Positions 34,567 through 42,721 of a stretch of 64,000 nucleotides of DNA are shown here, piece after piece. Position 1 is the stretch's first letter. Every line of letters starts with the position of its first letter. Location: NCBI RefSeq assembly GCF_016025525.2, contig NZ_JACSGR010000006.1, positions 1-64,000 of the forward strand, in the 5' to 3' direction. The stretch is from Eikenella glucosivorans (GTDB lineage Bacteria > Pseudomonadota > Gammaproteobacteria > Burkholderiales > Neisseriaceae). A program made the translations under genes and the position numbers. The notes beneath the pieces were generated by a model. It was given only the letters and a program-made list of their open reading frames with translations, was not told where the DNA came from and ran no database searches.

Positions 34567-34853
34567 TCGGGCAATACTTTCTTAAACGGGCGGATCAAAA
34601 TTTCGGAATACACGCCGGCTTCTACGTAAGGGTCTTGCCCGGCCCATTCTTCGGCTTCATCCAAAGATTCGAATTCGGCCACAATCAGGCTACCTGAAAA
34701 TCCGGCCTCGCCTTCCGGCAGCGGGCAAGGTCCGGCCAATACCAACCTGCCTGCCGCTTGCAAAGTTTTTAATCTGGCCAGGTGTGCCTCGCGGGCGGCT
34801 TGGCGGGCTTCGGTTGAGCCGGCAACATCGGAGGCCATGAGCATAAACAGCAT
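34563..34853 (-). CDS. yciI: YciI-family protein
   Basis: A 96-residue small alpha-beta protein with the YCII signature: MLFMLMASD at the start and a C-terminal EWAGQDPYVEAGVYSEILIRPF. The family has ferredoxin-like folds and unknown or lyase-like activity. A DUS at 34687-34698 is read in frame as GFSGSLIV (about 51-58), next to the residues that form the family's beta strand. First gene of a yciI-bolA-parvulin operon. Confidence 0.9.
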   Translation of the reverse strand: MLFMLMASDVAGSTEARQAAREAHLARLKTLQAAGRLVLAGPCPLPEGEAGFSGSLIVAEFESLDEAEEWAGQDPYVEAGVYSEILIRPFKKVLPE

Positions 34854-35249
34854 ATCGTGTCTCTATCGAATGTGGGTGTGGATTGGAGAAATCAACTGAA
34901 GTGGCAATCTTAAAGCAAATACGGCGGTTCTGCATCCAAATATCGCAATATTTGAGCCTGCCATCCTATCTTGACAACAGTATGCAGGAGAGAGGCTACC
35001 TGAAAATTTCAAATATCCTGGTTCCGTTAAATAATTAAAAAATGTTTCATTCCTGTATAGAAAATCGGGGTAAATGGCAGAAATGGCTTGGCATAAATAG
35101 GAAATAAACGATATGATACCTAGGTTTAAAGAATTTAATCCGTTGCGCGTTAGGCAGAATCGGGCTGTGAAGTTATTGCTATCGGCCTGTATTTTTCTGT
35201 TAGTTCAGGAGTTTAACGAGCATTACTTCAAGGTTGTAAGGGGGATTTG
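34854..35249. other. Intergenic region upstream of yciI and fimV
   Basis: About 396 bases. Contains one exact DUS (34993-35004) and AT-rich DNA, particularly 35025-35120, that must hold the divergent promoters of the yciI operon and fimV. No open frame above about 25 codons is convincing. GGGGGA at 35240-35245 is the ribosome site for fimV. Confidence 0.6.
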
Positions 35250-37355
35250 ATGTTTTGTAAGCAGTATAAAATGAAGCTGATTGCCGCTTCTCTGGGTTTG
35301 GTTGCTTCGGTTCACGCATATGCTGCGATGGGCGGCATGCAGGTGCAATCACGCCTGAACGAGCCTTTTTCCGCCACAGTAGTGGTAACCGGCGACGAAG
35401 CACGCGCACTGGCCGGTTCGGCCAAGCCCACCATCAACGGTGCAAATCTGAATGCCACAGTTACCCACCAAGGGGCTGACCGTGCCGTGATTCGTTTGCG
35501 TTCTAGTGCGCCGATTAAAGAGCCGGTGATGACTTTCTGGCTCGGTGTCGGCAACCAAAACCATCAATACACCGCTATGTTGGATCCCCGCGATTACCAA
35601 CAGCCCGGCGCTGCCGCCAACCATTCCCGCCGCGAACGCCGCGCCGAAGCCGAGCCGAGCCGCCGCCGTTCTTCCCGACATCAAGAACGTGCCGCTGCCC
35701 GCCGTGAAGCGCCAGTACAGATCCAAGGCAGAAGCTACCAGATTAAAGACGGCGAACTGCTGGTGGATATTGCCGAACAGGTCAAACCTTCCGGCCTGAC
35801 TCTGCGCCAAACCATCAATGCGTTGGTGGCCGCCAACCCGCGTGCTTTCCGCAATGGCAACCCGGATTTAATGTACCGCGGTGCCACCCTGACCATCCCC
35901 GATGCCGAAACCCTACGGCGTCTGGCGCACAATCCGCCGCGCCGCGTTAGCACCACACACGAACGCGCTGCAGCCGATACTGTTCCGGCCAACCAACAGC
36001 CGCAGGTAACTCCGCCGGCAGAAACCAAGCCGGCAGTGCCCGTACAGCAGCAGCCGGTTACTCCTCCGGCTCCTCCTGCTGAGCCTGTGCAACCCGCGCA
36101 GCAACAGCCAGCCGTACCGCCGGTTGCTAGCGAGCCTGTAGTTACGCCTGCTTCAGCCGAATTGCCTGCGGATCAGGCCGAAGTATTGGCTAGCATGCCC
36201 GAGCAGGCTTCCGATATGATGGCTTCCGAGCCGGTGGTTGAGCCGACTCCGCCGGTGGTGGCTCCACCCATCGAAGAAACGCCGCCGATGGAAGAAGAAG
36301 GCATGGACATGATGCAGATGGCCATGTATGGCGGTGGCGGCCTGCTGGTATTGGGTGGTTTGGCTTATTTGCTGTTAAACCGCCGCCGCAAAGGCGCCGC
36401 GCCCAAACGTGCGCAGGCGGCAGCCGATGAAGATGATGATGACGATCTGTATTTCGAGAGTGTTACCGACCATTCCGACAGCATCGCCGCCACCCCCATC
36501 GCTCCGGCCGCGCCCGCAGCCCAGCCGGCACCTGCCGCGCCTGTTGCCGCGCAGCAAACGGTGAGCGAAGCGGATTTGGGCTTGGATTTGAGCCATCTAG
36601 ACGAACAACAGCAATTGGGCAGCACGTCCAGCACCGCCGAAGCCGCCCAACAGGCGGAAGCCGATGACTGGAGCTGGCTGGCTCAAGCCGAAGAAGAACC
36701 GGCCGCGCCTGCCCAAGCAGCACCTGCCGCTCCGGTTGCCACTGTAGCAGAAACGCCCGCCGCAGAAGATGAATGGCTGAACTTCGGCAGCGAGAATCCC
36801 GCCGACGTATCCGCTCCGGTGGAAGCTGAAGCCGCTCCGGCTGCTGCTCAAACCGAATCGGCTGCCGATGATTTGGATTGGGTGCTAGACGAAACCCCGG
36901 CTGCCGTACCGCAGTCTTTCCAAACCGAGCCCGCGCCGACCGTTGATTTCGATGTGCCCGCCCAGCCGGAAGCTCCGGCAGTGGAAAATACCGCGTTGTC
37001 TTTTGAGATGCCGGAACTGGATTCAGGTAGTCCGCAGCAAGAAGAAGCACCTGCTGCAGACGTTTCCAATGTGATGGATTTCAATCTGGATTTCGACACG
37101 CCGTCTGCTCCGGCAGCCGAGCCTGTTGTTGAGGCTGCTCCGGCAGCTCAGCCTGCCGCCGTGGCGGACGAGCCTGCCGTGGCCGGCCCGTTGCCGAAAG
37201 AGGCGCTGGAAGCCAAACTGGAACTGGCCAAAATGTATCTGGAAATCGACGATGCCAACACCGCCCGCCAAACCCTGCTGGAACTGATCAACGAATCGGA
37301 AGGCAGCAGCATCCAGGCTCAGGCTCAGGCATTGTTGAACGACATCGGCCACTGA
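35250..37355 (+). CDS. fimV: FimV/TspA-family pilus assembly protein
   Basis: A 701-residue inner-membrane protein required in relatives for type IV pilus assembly and twitching; the Neisseria homologue is TspA. Signal peptide at about 8-25 (MKLIAASLGL...AYA), an N-terminal region with LNEPFSA, a LysM peptidoglycan-binding domain at about 155-225 (YQIKDGELLVDIAEQVKPSG), a Pro/Glu/Ala-rich linker, one membrane span at about 357-374 (GGGGLLVLGGLAYLLL), an acidic cytoplasmic region and the C-terminal FimV TPR-like domain (EALEAKLELAKMYLEIDD). ATG 35250 chosen; TTG 35247 possible. Confidence 0.92.
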   Translation: MFCKQYKMKLIAASLGLVASVHAYAAMGGMQVQSRLNEPFSATVVVTGDEARALAGSAKPTINGANLNATVTHQGADRAVIRLRSSAPIKEPVMTFWLGVGNQNHQYTAMLDPRDYQQPGAAANHSRRERRAEAEPSRRRSSRHQERAAARREAPVQIQGRSYQIKDGELLVDIAEQVKPSGLTLRQTINALVAANPRAFRNGNPDLMYRGATLTIPDAETLRRLAHNPPRRVSTTHERAAADTVPANQQPQVTPPAETKPAVPVQQQPVTPPAPPAEPVQPAQQQPAVPPVASEPVVTPASAELPADQAEVLASMPEQASDMMASEPVVEPTPPVVAPPIEETPPMEEEGMDMMQMAMYGGGGLLVLGGLAYLLLNRRRKGAAPKRAQAAADEDDDDDLYFESVTDHSDSIAATPIAPAAPAAQPAPAAPVAAQQTVSEADLGLDLSHLDEQQQLGSTSSTAEAAQQAEADDWSWLAQAEEEPAAPAQAAPAAPVATVAETPAAEDEWLNFGSENPADVSAPVEAEAAPAAAQTESAADDLDWVLDETPAAVPQSFQTEPAPTVDFDVPAQPEAPAVENTALSFEMPELDSGSPQQEEAPAADVSNVMDFNLDFDTPSAPAAEPVVEAAPAAQPAAVADEPAVAGPLPKEALEAKLELAKMYLEIDDANTARQTLLELINESEGSSIQAQAQALLNDIGH

Positions 37356-37360
37356 TTTTA

Positions 37361-37424
37361 GCTCAGCTGAAGCTGACGCTTTCAGGTAGCCTATCCCAAC
37401 CCGGGCAGCATTGCCCGGGTTTTT
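37361..37424 (+). terminator. fimV terminator with adjacent DUS
   Basis: AACCCGGGCA-GCAT-TGCCCGGGTT (37398-37421) followed by TTT is a strong intrinsic terminator. A reverse DUS (37381-37392) with the short GCGTCAGCTTCAGCTGAGCT tail lies just before it. Confidence 0.92.
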
Positions 37425-37479
37425 GCCACCGGACGATTATGCAAGAGTGCCTGTCAGCATGTTGAAAAATAATCAAATT

Positions 37480-37517
37480 AGGCTACCTGAAAGCGTCAGC
37501 TTCAGCGAAGCTGAAAA
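37480..37517 (+). repeat. Short composite DUS-tail repeat before truA
   Basis: Exact DUS (37480-37491) followed by GCGTCAGCTTCAGCGAAGCT and GAAAACC. The tail holds the perfect hairpin TTCAGC-GAA-GCTGAA, which is a compensated version of TTTAGC-GAA-GCTAAA at 14139. Confidence 0.7.
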
Positions 37518-37556
37518 CCAAGCAGCATAATCGCACATTCCTTCCTGTCTCATCTC

Positions 37557-38366
37557 ATGCATTCATCCGCCCTGCAACGCCGTGCCCTATTCGTCAGTTA
37601 CGACGGCAGCCGTTTTTTCGGCTGGCAGAAACAGGCCGACGGCATCGTCACCGTGCAGAACGCCTTGGAGAACGCCCTGAGCGCGATTGCCCAAGAGCCA
37701 ATAAGCGTTATCACAGCCGGCCGCACCGATACCGGCGTGCACGCCACGGCGCAAGTGGTGCATTTCGATTCCGCCGCCCGCCGGCCGGAACAGGCTTGGG
37801 TGCGCGGCGTGAATGCGCATCTGCCTGAAGGTGTGGCCGTGTGGCAGGTGCGCGAGGTGGCGCCGCAGTTTCACGCCCGCTTCGATGCCTGCGGCCGGCG
37901 CTACCGCTATCTGCTGCAATCGGCACCGGTGCGCTCGCCGCTGTTGGCCGCCCGTGCCGGTTGGACGCATTACGCGCTCAATATCGAAGCCATGCGCCAA
38001 GCTGCCGCCCTGCTGGTGGGCGAGCACGATTTTTCCAGCTTCCGCGCTGCCGAGTGCCAGGCCAAATCGCCGGTGAAAACCCTATACAGCGTGTTGCTAC
38101 ACGGCACGCCCGAGCTGCTGGCGGTGGATTTCCACGGCAACGCCTTCCTACACCACATGGTGCGCAACATCATGGGCGCGCTGGTGTATGTGGGCTGCGG
38201 CAAGCTTAGTGTGCCCGAGTTTGCCGCGCTGCTGGCCGCGCGCAGCCGCCGCCTGGCGCCGCCCACCTTCATGCCCGACGGCCTCTACCTCACCGGCGTG
38301 GACTATCCGCCGCAATGGGGCGTGCCCACGCCGCCGCTGCCCGCTTGGCTGTTTCCTGATTTATAA
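37557..38366 (+). CDS. truA: tRNA pseudouridine(38-40) synthase
   Basis: Converts U38-U40 of the anticodon arm of many tRNAs to pseudouridine. The 269-residue protein has the catalytic Asp58 in GRTDTGVHA and the conserved HHMVRNIMGALVYVG segment (about 197-212). Length is usual. The fimV-truA-trpF order is the same as in Neisseria and Pseudomonas. Confidence 0.97.
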   Translation: MHSSALQRRALFVSYDGSRFFGWQKQADGIVTVQNALENALSAIAQEPISVITAGRTDTGVHATAQVVHFDSAARRPEQAWVRGVNAHLPEGVAVWQVREVAPQFHARFDACGRRYRYLLQSAPVRSPLLAARAGWTHYALNIEAMRQAAALLVGEHDFSSFRAAECQAKSPVKTLYSVLLHGTPELLAVDFHGNAFLHHMVRNIMGALVYVGCGKLSVPEFAALLAARSRRLAPPTFMPDGLYLTGVDYPPQWGVPTPPLPAWLFPDL

Positions 38367-38389
38367 ACGTTTTGTATGAAGGCAATCGC

Positions 38390-38635
38390 ATGACCCTCAC
38401 CCTGATGTTCCGAGAATATTGCAGCCTGTGCCACCAGATGCGCGCCGCTTTGCAGCCCTATCAGGCTGAATATGGTTTTGAACTGCAAGTGTTTGATGTG
38501 GATGATGATCCTGAGTTGGAAGCGCGCTATAACGAGCTGGTGCCGGTGTTGCTGCACGGCGATGAGGAAATCTGCCACTGGCATTTAAACGAAGCCAAGC
38601 TGCTGGCCGTGCTGCAAAACGCAAAGGCTACCTGA
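38390..38635 (+). CDS. Glutaredoxin-like (DUF836) protein
   Basis: An 81-residue thioredoxin-fold protein: strand MTLTLMFREYC, redox motif C-S-L-C at 11-14, then the cis-proline region PVLLHGDEE (about 46-54). GAAGG at 38379-38383 supports ATG 38390 rather than 38372. As with the LysR gene, its final codons AAG GCT ACC TGA are the start of a DUS (38625-38636), so the uptake sequence supplies the KAT tail and stop. Between truA and trpF, probably one operon. Confidence 0.85.
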   Translation: MTLTLMFREYCSLCHQMRAALQPYQAEYGFELQVFDVDDDPELEARYNELVPVLLHGDEEICHWHLNEAKLLAVLQNAKAT

Positions 38636-38679
38636 AAATATCTGCCGCCCATCCGGAAGGCTACCTGAAAGGAATCCTG

Positions 38680-39291
38680 ATGCCGAAAATAAAAATCTGC
38701 GGCCTCACCCGCCCGCAAGACGCGCAAGCCGCCGCCGAGCTGGGCGCCGATGCCGTCGGCCTGGTGTTTTACCCGCAAAGCAAGCGTTATGTGAGCGTGC
38801 CGCAGGCTCGGGAAGTGGTGGCGGCGTTGCCGCCGCAAGTGGCCAAGGTGGCGCTGTTTGTGAACGAATCGGCGGGAAACGTCCGCGCGGTGCTGGCGCA
38901 GCTGCCGATTGATATATTGCAGTTTCACGGCGATGAGCCGCCGGAGTTTTGCCGGCAGTTCGGCAAGCCGTATTGGAAGGCGGTGCGGGTGCGTTCGGCA
39001 CAGGATATCGCCGAGGCGGCGGCGCGCTATACCGATGCCGCCGCGCTGCTGCTGGACGCACACATCGAAGGCCAATACGGCGGCACGGGGCAACGGTTCG
39101 ACTGGCGCCTGCTGCCGCACGCCATGCCGCTGCCGTGGATTCTGTCGGGCGGGCTGAACGCGGACAATGTGGCGGAAGCCGTGCGGCAAACCGGTGCGGC
39201 GTGGCTGGATGTGTCCAGCGGGGTGGAGCAGGCGCCGGGCATCAAGAGCCGGGATTTGATGGAACGCTTTGTGCGGCAGGCGCGCGGATGA
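38680..39291 (+). CDS. trpF: Phosphoribosylanthranilate isomerase
   Basis: Third step of tryptophan synthesis, an Amadori rearrangement by a TIM barrel. The 203-residue protein starts KIKICGLTRPQDA, with catalytic Cys7 and the Asp in LLLDAHIEGQYGGTG (about 126-140), and ends with PWILSGGLNADNV and LDVSSGVEQAPGIKS, the phosphate-binding loops. No other trp genes are in the window. Two DUS precede it and a DUS terminator follows. Confidence 0.97.
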   Translation: MPKIKICGLTRPQDAQAAAELGADAVGLVFYPQSKRYVSVPQAREVVAALPPQVAKVALFVNESAGNVRAVLAQLPIDILQFHGDEPPEFCRQFGKPYWKAVRVRSAQDIAEAAARYTDAAALLLDAHIEGQYGGTGQRFDWRLLPHAMPLPWILSGGLNADNVAEAVRQTGAAWLDVSSGVEQAPGIKSRDLMERFVRQARG

Positions 39292-39316
39292 TTGGCAAGC
39301 GTTGCGGGAAATGGAG

Positions 39317-39348
39317 AGGCTACCTGAAAATTTCAGGTAGCCTTTTTG
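39317..39348 (+). terminator. DUS palindrome terminating trpF
   Basis: AGGCTACCTGAAA directly faces TTTCAGGTAGCCT and TTTTT follows. A strong intrinsic terminator 25 bases after trpF. Confidence 0.9.
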
Positions 39349-39358
39349 ATGGCAACGA

Positions 39359-39982
39359 TTACTTTTGGTAAATGCCGTACTCGTAGCCGGAGCAGAAAGC
39401 ATTGCCCGTTTTTGTTTGCACGTCGGCATAGCTGCATTGGTCGTAGCCGTGCACCGCTTCGCAGGCGCGCACCGCCCGCACGATGGCCTGTTGGCTGTCT
39501 GGGTGTTTGCCCACGAAAATGTCGGATGGGGTTTTCGGGCCGTTGTCGGGGTAGGCGATCATGGCGCAGGTGTTAGCGAAGGTGGCGACCCGGTGGCAGG
39601 TGTGGCCGCGCTCGCATTGACGCATGGTTTTCTCCACTGCTTCGGCTTCAGTGCGGTAGCCGCCGGCATACATGATCCGACGATTTGGAATTTCGTAGGC
39701 CACTGCCATCCAATACGGCGTGGCGCGGAAACGGGCGATGCGCGCCTGCACTTCTGCCTCGCGCCGCTCCCAAGCGCGCACTTCGGCGGCGGAGGGGCCG
39801 TGCGGGGCAGTTCGCCGATTATTCTGCTGTTGTTGGTAATACATACCGAGTTCGTTTTGCTGCCGCTGGAACTCTTGTTGCTGAATTTGCGCTGGTGTGG
39901 GTTGTGCCCAAGCCGCACCGGCGCCGCATAACAGCAGCGCCGCCAATGCGCCCGCCGCCGTGTGGGTGATGTTCCGTTTCAT
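39359..39982 (-). CDS. Secreted DUF4189-type protein
   Basis: A 207-residue exported protein: signal peptide 1-26 (ending AWAQ), a Gln-rich stretch (33-55, QQQEFQRQQ and QQQQNN), then a domain resembling DUF4189 with G-x-A-x-T-x-A-E-A-V-E-K-T-M-R-Q-C and paired cysteines (about 133, 139, 149, 175, 182, 195). Function is unknown. The start ATG 39982 is chosen over an upstream ATG because the signal peptide begins there. Confidence 0.75.
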   Translation of the reverse strand: MKRNITHTAAGALAALLLCGAGAAWAQPTPAQIQQQEFQRQQNELGMYYQQQQNNRRTAPHGPSAAEVRAWERREAEVQARIARFRATPYWMAVAYEIPNRRIMYAGGYRTEAEAVEKTMRQCERGHTCHRVATFANTCAMIAYPDNGPKTPSDIFVGKHPDSQQAIVRAVRACEAVHGYDQCSYADVQTKTGNAFCSGYEYGIYQK

Positions 39983-40077
39983 CTTGCCGCTCCTGTTTTC
40001 AAAGGTGGGAAGGGATGTTGCCGATGGTGGGATTGTAACAAAAAACAAAATCTTGCACACCGTTTCCGGCTGTTTCA

Positions 40078-40118
40078 AGGCTACCTGAAAAATGGGTGTG
40101 TGGATTTTCAGGTAGCCT
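40078..40118. terminator. Inverted DUS pair
   Basis: Exact DUS at 40078-40089 and 40107-40118 form a hairpin between the DUF4189 gene and the oxidoreductase, both on the minus strand, probably ending the latter. Confidence 0.65.
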
Positions 40119-40150
40119 TTATCGTGTGCGGAGGTTGGGATGTTGCCGGC

Positions 40151-41779
40151 TTAGCGCGGCAGGATTTTCTTGGCGGCTTCCACGCCCCAGTACACGGCTT
40201 CTTCCATCACGGAATAGCTACTCAGGTCGCTATGGGCGAAGAGGAGGCGGGAGCGGTGCCGGCGCAGTTTGAGCAGGGTTTCTTGGGCGAGGTAACCGGG
40301 CGTGGGAGAGCTCATGCCGTGGCCGCGCACGCCGATGTCTACGGTGGCGACATGGCGCCAGAAGCTGGGGCCGTAGGCTTGGATGAGGTCTTGCGCGGCG
40401 TGTTCGAGCAGCTCTTCTTCGCCGGCTTTGAGCAGCCAGCGGCGGATTTCGGAGGGGCTATCGTGGTTGAGGGCGGTGTAGGCGGTGAAGATGCTGCGCT
40501 CGGGCTTGGCGGCGCGGATGAGCTGGTTGGTGGATACGACGTAGCCGAGGCCGCGGCTGCCGTACACGACGTTGTCCCAGGCGAGCTCGCTGTGTTGGGC
40601 TTCTTGGGGGAAGCTGTGCAGCACGAAATTGCTCACCAGCCAGGGGGCGTAGGCGGGCAGGTTGAGCGAGAAGCCGTAGCGCCGGGGCTGGGCGATGATG
40701 CGGGCGGCCACCATCAGGGGCATGGCGCAGATGACGTTTCGGGCGCGGACGAGGCTGGTGCGGCCGCTTTGGTTGTGGCGCAGGATCACGGCCACGTCTT
40801 CGCTGTTTTCGCTGATTTGCAGGGCGGTGGCATCCAGGGCGGTGGGCTGGGGGAAGGTGAGCTCAGGGTTTTCAGGTAGCCTTTCGATGGTTTGCAGGCG
40901 GATGTGGCGGCGGATGGCTTCGGAAAGGTGGGCGAGGCCTTCGGGCCAGGTGAGCACGGCTTCGTTGGTGTGGCCGCGGGCGGTGAAGTAGTGCAGGCCG
41001 GCAAAGGCGGATACTTGCTCGATGCCCTGGCCGTAGTCGTCGCGGCAGCAGTAGTCGAGGTACCAGAGCAGGCCGGGGGAGCGGTAGTTTTCCTGCCGAA
41101 GCCAGGTGGCGAAAGTGAGTTGGTCGAGGCGGCGCCATTCTTCGTCGGCGGAGGAGAGGGCAACGGGGATGGCGAAGATTTTGAGGCCGTCGCGGCCGCG
41201 GGCGGTGCGCAGGCGTTCGACCAGGGCATGGAAGCGTCGGCTGTCGGCGTCTTCTTTCGGCAGCAGGGAGTATTGCCAGCGTTTTTGGTAGAGCAGGCGT
41301 TCGGCGGGGGCGTAGACGAGGTCGGTTTCGCGATAGACGGGCTCGGGCTGGTCGATACCGCTCAGCAGGATGCCGAGGTCGGCGAGCAGCTGGCGCACGT
41401 AGATGCTTTCCAGCGAGGGCAGGGCGAGGTAGTGGGCGGCGGCGGGGGCGGAGAGGCTGCCCGAAACATAGGCGGCGTTGTTGCCGTTGCGCTCGATGCC
41501 TTCGGCGAGGAGAAAGTTGTTTTGGCCATGCTTGGCGAGATACCAGGCGGCGGAAAGGGCGGCGCCGCCGCTGCCGAGGATGAGGGTGTGGCAGCGGTGT
41601 TCGGATTGGGGTTCGAGCGGGAGCTGGCCGTTGCGCAACTGGTGGCCGAAGGGCAGGCCGATGCGGTTGATGTGCACGCTCGGGCGGCGGTTGAGGTATT
41701 GGTGGCCCAGGCGGGAGGCGGCCGCGGCGGCGGAAAGGGCGGCGGCACTGCCGAGCAGTTGGCGGCGGGTGAATTTCAT
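40151..41779 (-). CDS. Tat-exported FAD-dependent oxidoreductase
   Basis: A 542-residue flavoprotein with a twin-arginine signal (TRRQLLGSAAALSAA, 4-18) and a dinucleotide-binding fold LILGSGGAALSAAWYLAKHG (about 66-85), a GxGxxG variant. Middle and C-terminal parts resemble flavin amine oxidases/desaturases (Pfam amino oxidase-like; NAICAMPLM...). It has no recognised substrate. Tat export implies cofactor loading in the cytoplasm and periplasmic function. A DUS at 40871-40882 is read in frame as RLPENP (about 300-305). Not in an obvious operon. Confidence 0.8.
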   Translation of the reverse strand: MKFTRRQLLGSAAALSAAAAASRLGHQYLNRRPSVHINRIGLPFGHQLRNGQLPLEPQSEHRCHTLILGSGGAALSAAWYLAKHGQNNFLLAEGIERNGNNAAYVSGSLSAPAAAHYLALPSLESIYVRQLLADLGILLSGIDQPEPVYRETDLVYAPAERLLYQKRWQYSLLPKEDADSRRFHALVERLRTARGRDGLKIFAIPVALSSADEEWRRLDQLTFATWLRQENYRSPGLLWYLDYCCRDDYGQGIEQVSAFAGLHYFTARGHTNEAVLTWPEGLAHLSEAIRRHIRLQTIERLPENPELTFPQPTALDATALQISENSEDVAVILRHNQSGRTSLVRARNVICAMPLMVAARIIAQPRRYGFSLNLPAYAPWLVSNFVLHSFPQEAQHSELAWDNVVYGSRGLGYVVSTNQLIRAAKPERSIFTAYTALNHDSPSEIRRWLLKAGEEELLEHAAQDLIQAYGPSFWRHVATVDIGVRGHGMSSPTPGYLAQETLLKLRRHRSRLLFAHSDLSSYSVMEEAVYWGVEAAKKILPR

Positions 41780-41940
41780 TTTTCAGGTAGCCTCGGCGGA
41801 GGCGGGTGTGGATGGCAACAGCCGGACATCATGCCCGGCTGACGGCTTTAGGGCGGATTCTGCCACTTTCCGATATATCAGGCAGCGGCAGGCATGGCGG
41901 GCTGCCACCGTAGCAAACGTTACGAAATCCTCTCTATATT

Positions 41941-41972
41941 TTCAGGTAGCCTTCCGGAAGAGGCTACCTGAA
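41941..41972. terminator. Inverted DUS pair after dedA
   Basis: Exact DUS at 41941-41952 and 41961-41972 with an 8-base loop between the start region of the oxidoreductase and the 3' end of the DedA gene. A single DUS (41782-41793) lies directly before the oxidoreductase start. Confidence 0.7.
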
Positions 41973-42007
41973 AAAGTTTGGCAACAATGGATGCGGTGCA
42001 AACAGCC

Positions 42008-42694
42008 TTATTCGGCCGGTTCGTTTTCGCTGCGGCGTTTGCCGCGCTCGGCCTGCCGTTGTTGGCGCAGCTCTTGCAGCTTGGCATGGAAGAATTGGCT
42101 GCGGCGGCGTTTGCGCTGCCAGAAGTAGAGCAGCACCAGGGCGCCGATGCCGATGAGCACGTAGAGGATGTGTTGGAATTGGTGCGCCTTCATCAGCAGC
42201 CAGTCTTTGTTGGCAGCGCCGTAGTGGCCGAGATACACCCAGGCGGGCACGGAAATCAGCGAGGCGAGGCCGTCCATCAGCAGCCAGCGCCAGAAGGAAA
42301 CCCGGCCGCTCATGCCGGCGGTGATGAAGATGGGCGTGCGCAGGCCGGGCAGGAAGCGCGCCACAAACAGCACCCAGCTGCCGTGTTTGTCGAATTTTTC
42401 CTGCACTTGCAGGTAGCGGTGCGGCGGCATCAGGCGCTTGATGAAGCGGGCTTTGAGGATGCGGTCGCCATAGGTGTGGCCGAGCATGAACATCATGCCG
42501 TCGCCGGTGAGCACGCCGACCATGCCCACCACCACCATGATGTGCGCATTGCTGTGGCCGAGGCCGGAAATCACGCCGCCGGCAATCAGAGTGATGTCTT
42601 CGGGAATCGGGATGCCGAAACCGCAAGCCACCAAAACCACAAATACGGCGGCGTAGCCGTATTGGGTGAACAAGGCTTCTAGGATGTCGAGCAT
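42008..42694 (-). CDS. DedA/SNARE-associated (VTT-domain) membrane protein
   Basis: A 228-residue DedA family protein with about five hydrophobic segments. Family hallmarks include E-D near the first re-entrant loop (GIPIPEDITLIAGG, 27-40) and F-x-x-R-F-x-P-G-x-R-T (FVARFLPGLRTPIF, about 109-122). DedA proteins are linked to lipid carrier (undecaprenyl phosphate, PE) translocation. The C-terminus is Arg/Glu-rich. It lies 28 bases after glmM on the same strand, both linked to envelope synthesis. Confidence 0.9.
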   Translation of the reverse strand: MLDILEALFTQYGYAAVFVVLVACGFGIPIPEDITLIAGGVISGLGHSNAHIMVVVGMVGVLTGDGMMFMLGHTYGDRILKARFIKRLMPPHRYLQVQEKFDKHGSWVLFVARFLPGLRTPIFITAGMSGRVSFWRWLLMDGLASLISVPAWVYLGHYGAANKDWLLMKAHQFQHILYVLIGIGALVLLYFWQRKRRRSQFFHAKLQELRQQRQAERGKRRSENEPAE

Positions 42695-42721
42695 GGTTGG
42701 GTATGTTCCTGTGGATCTACG

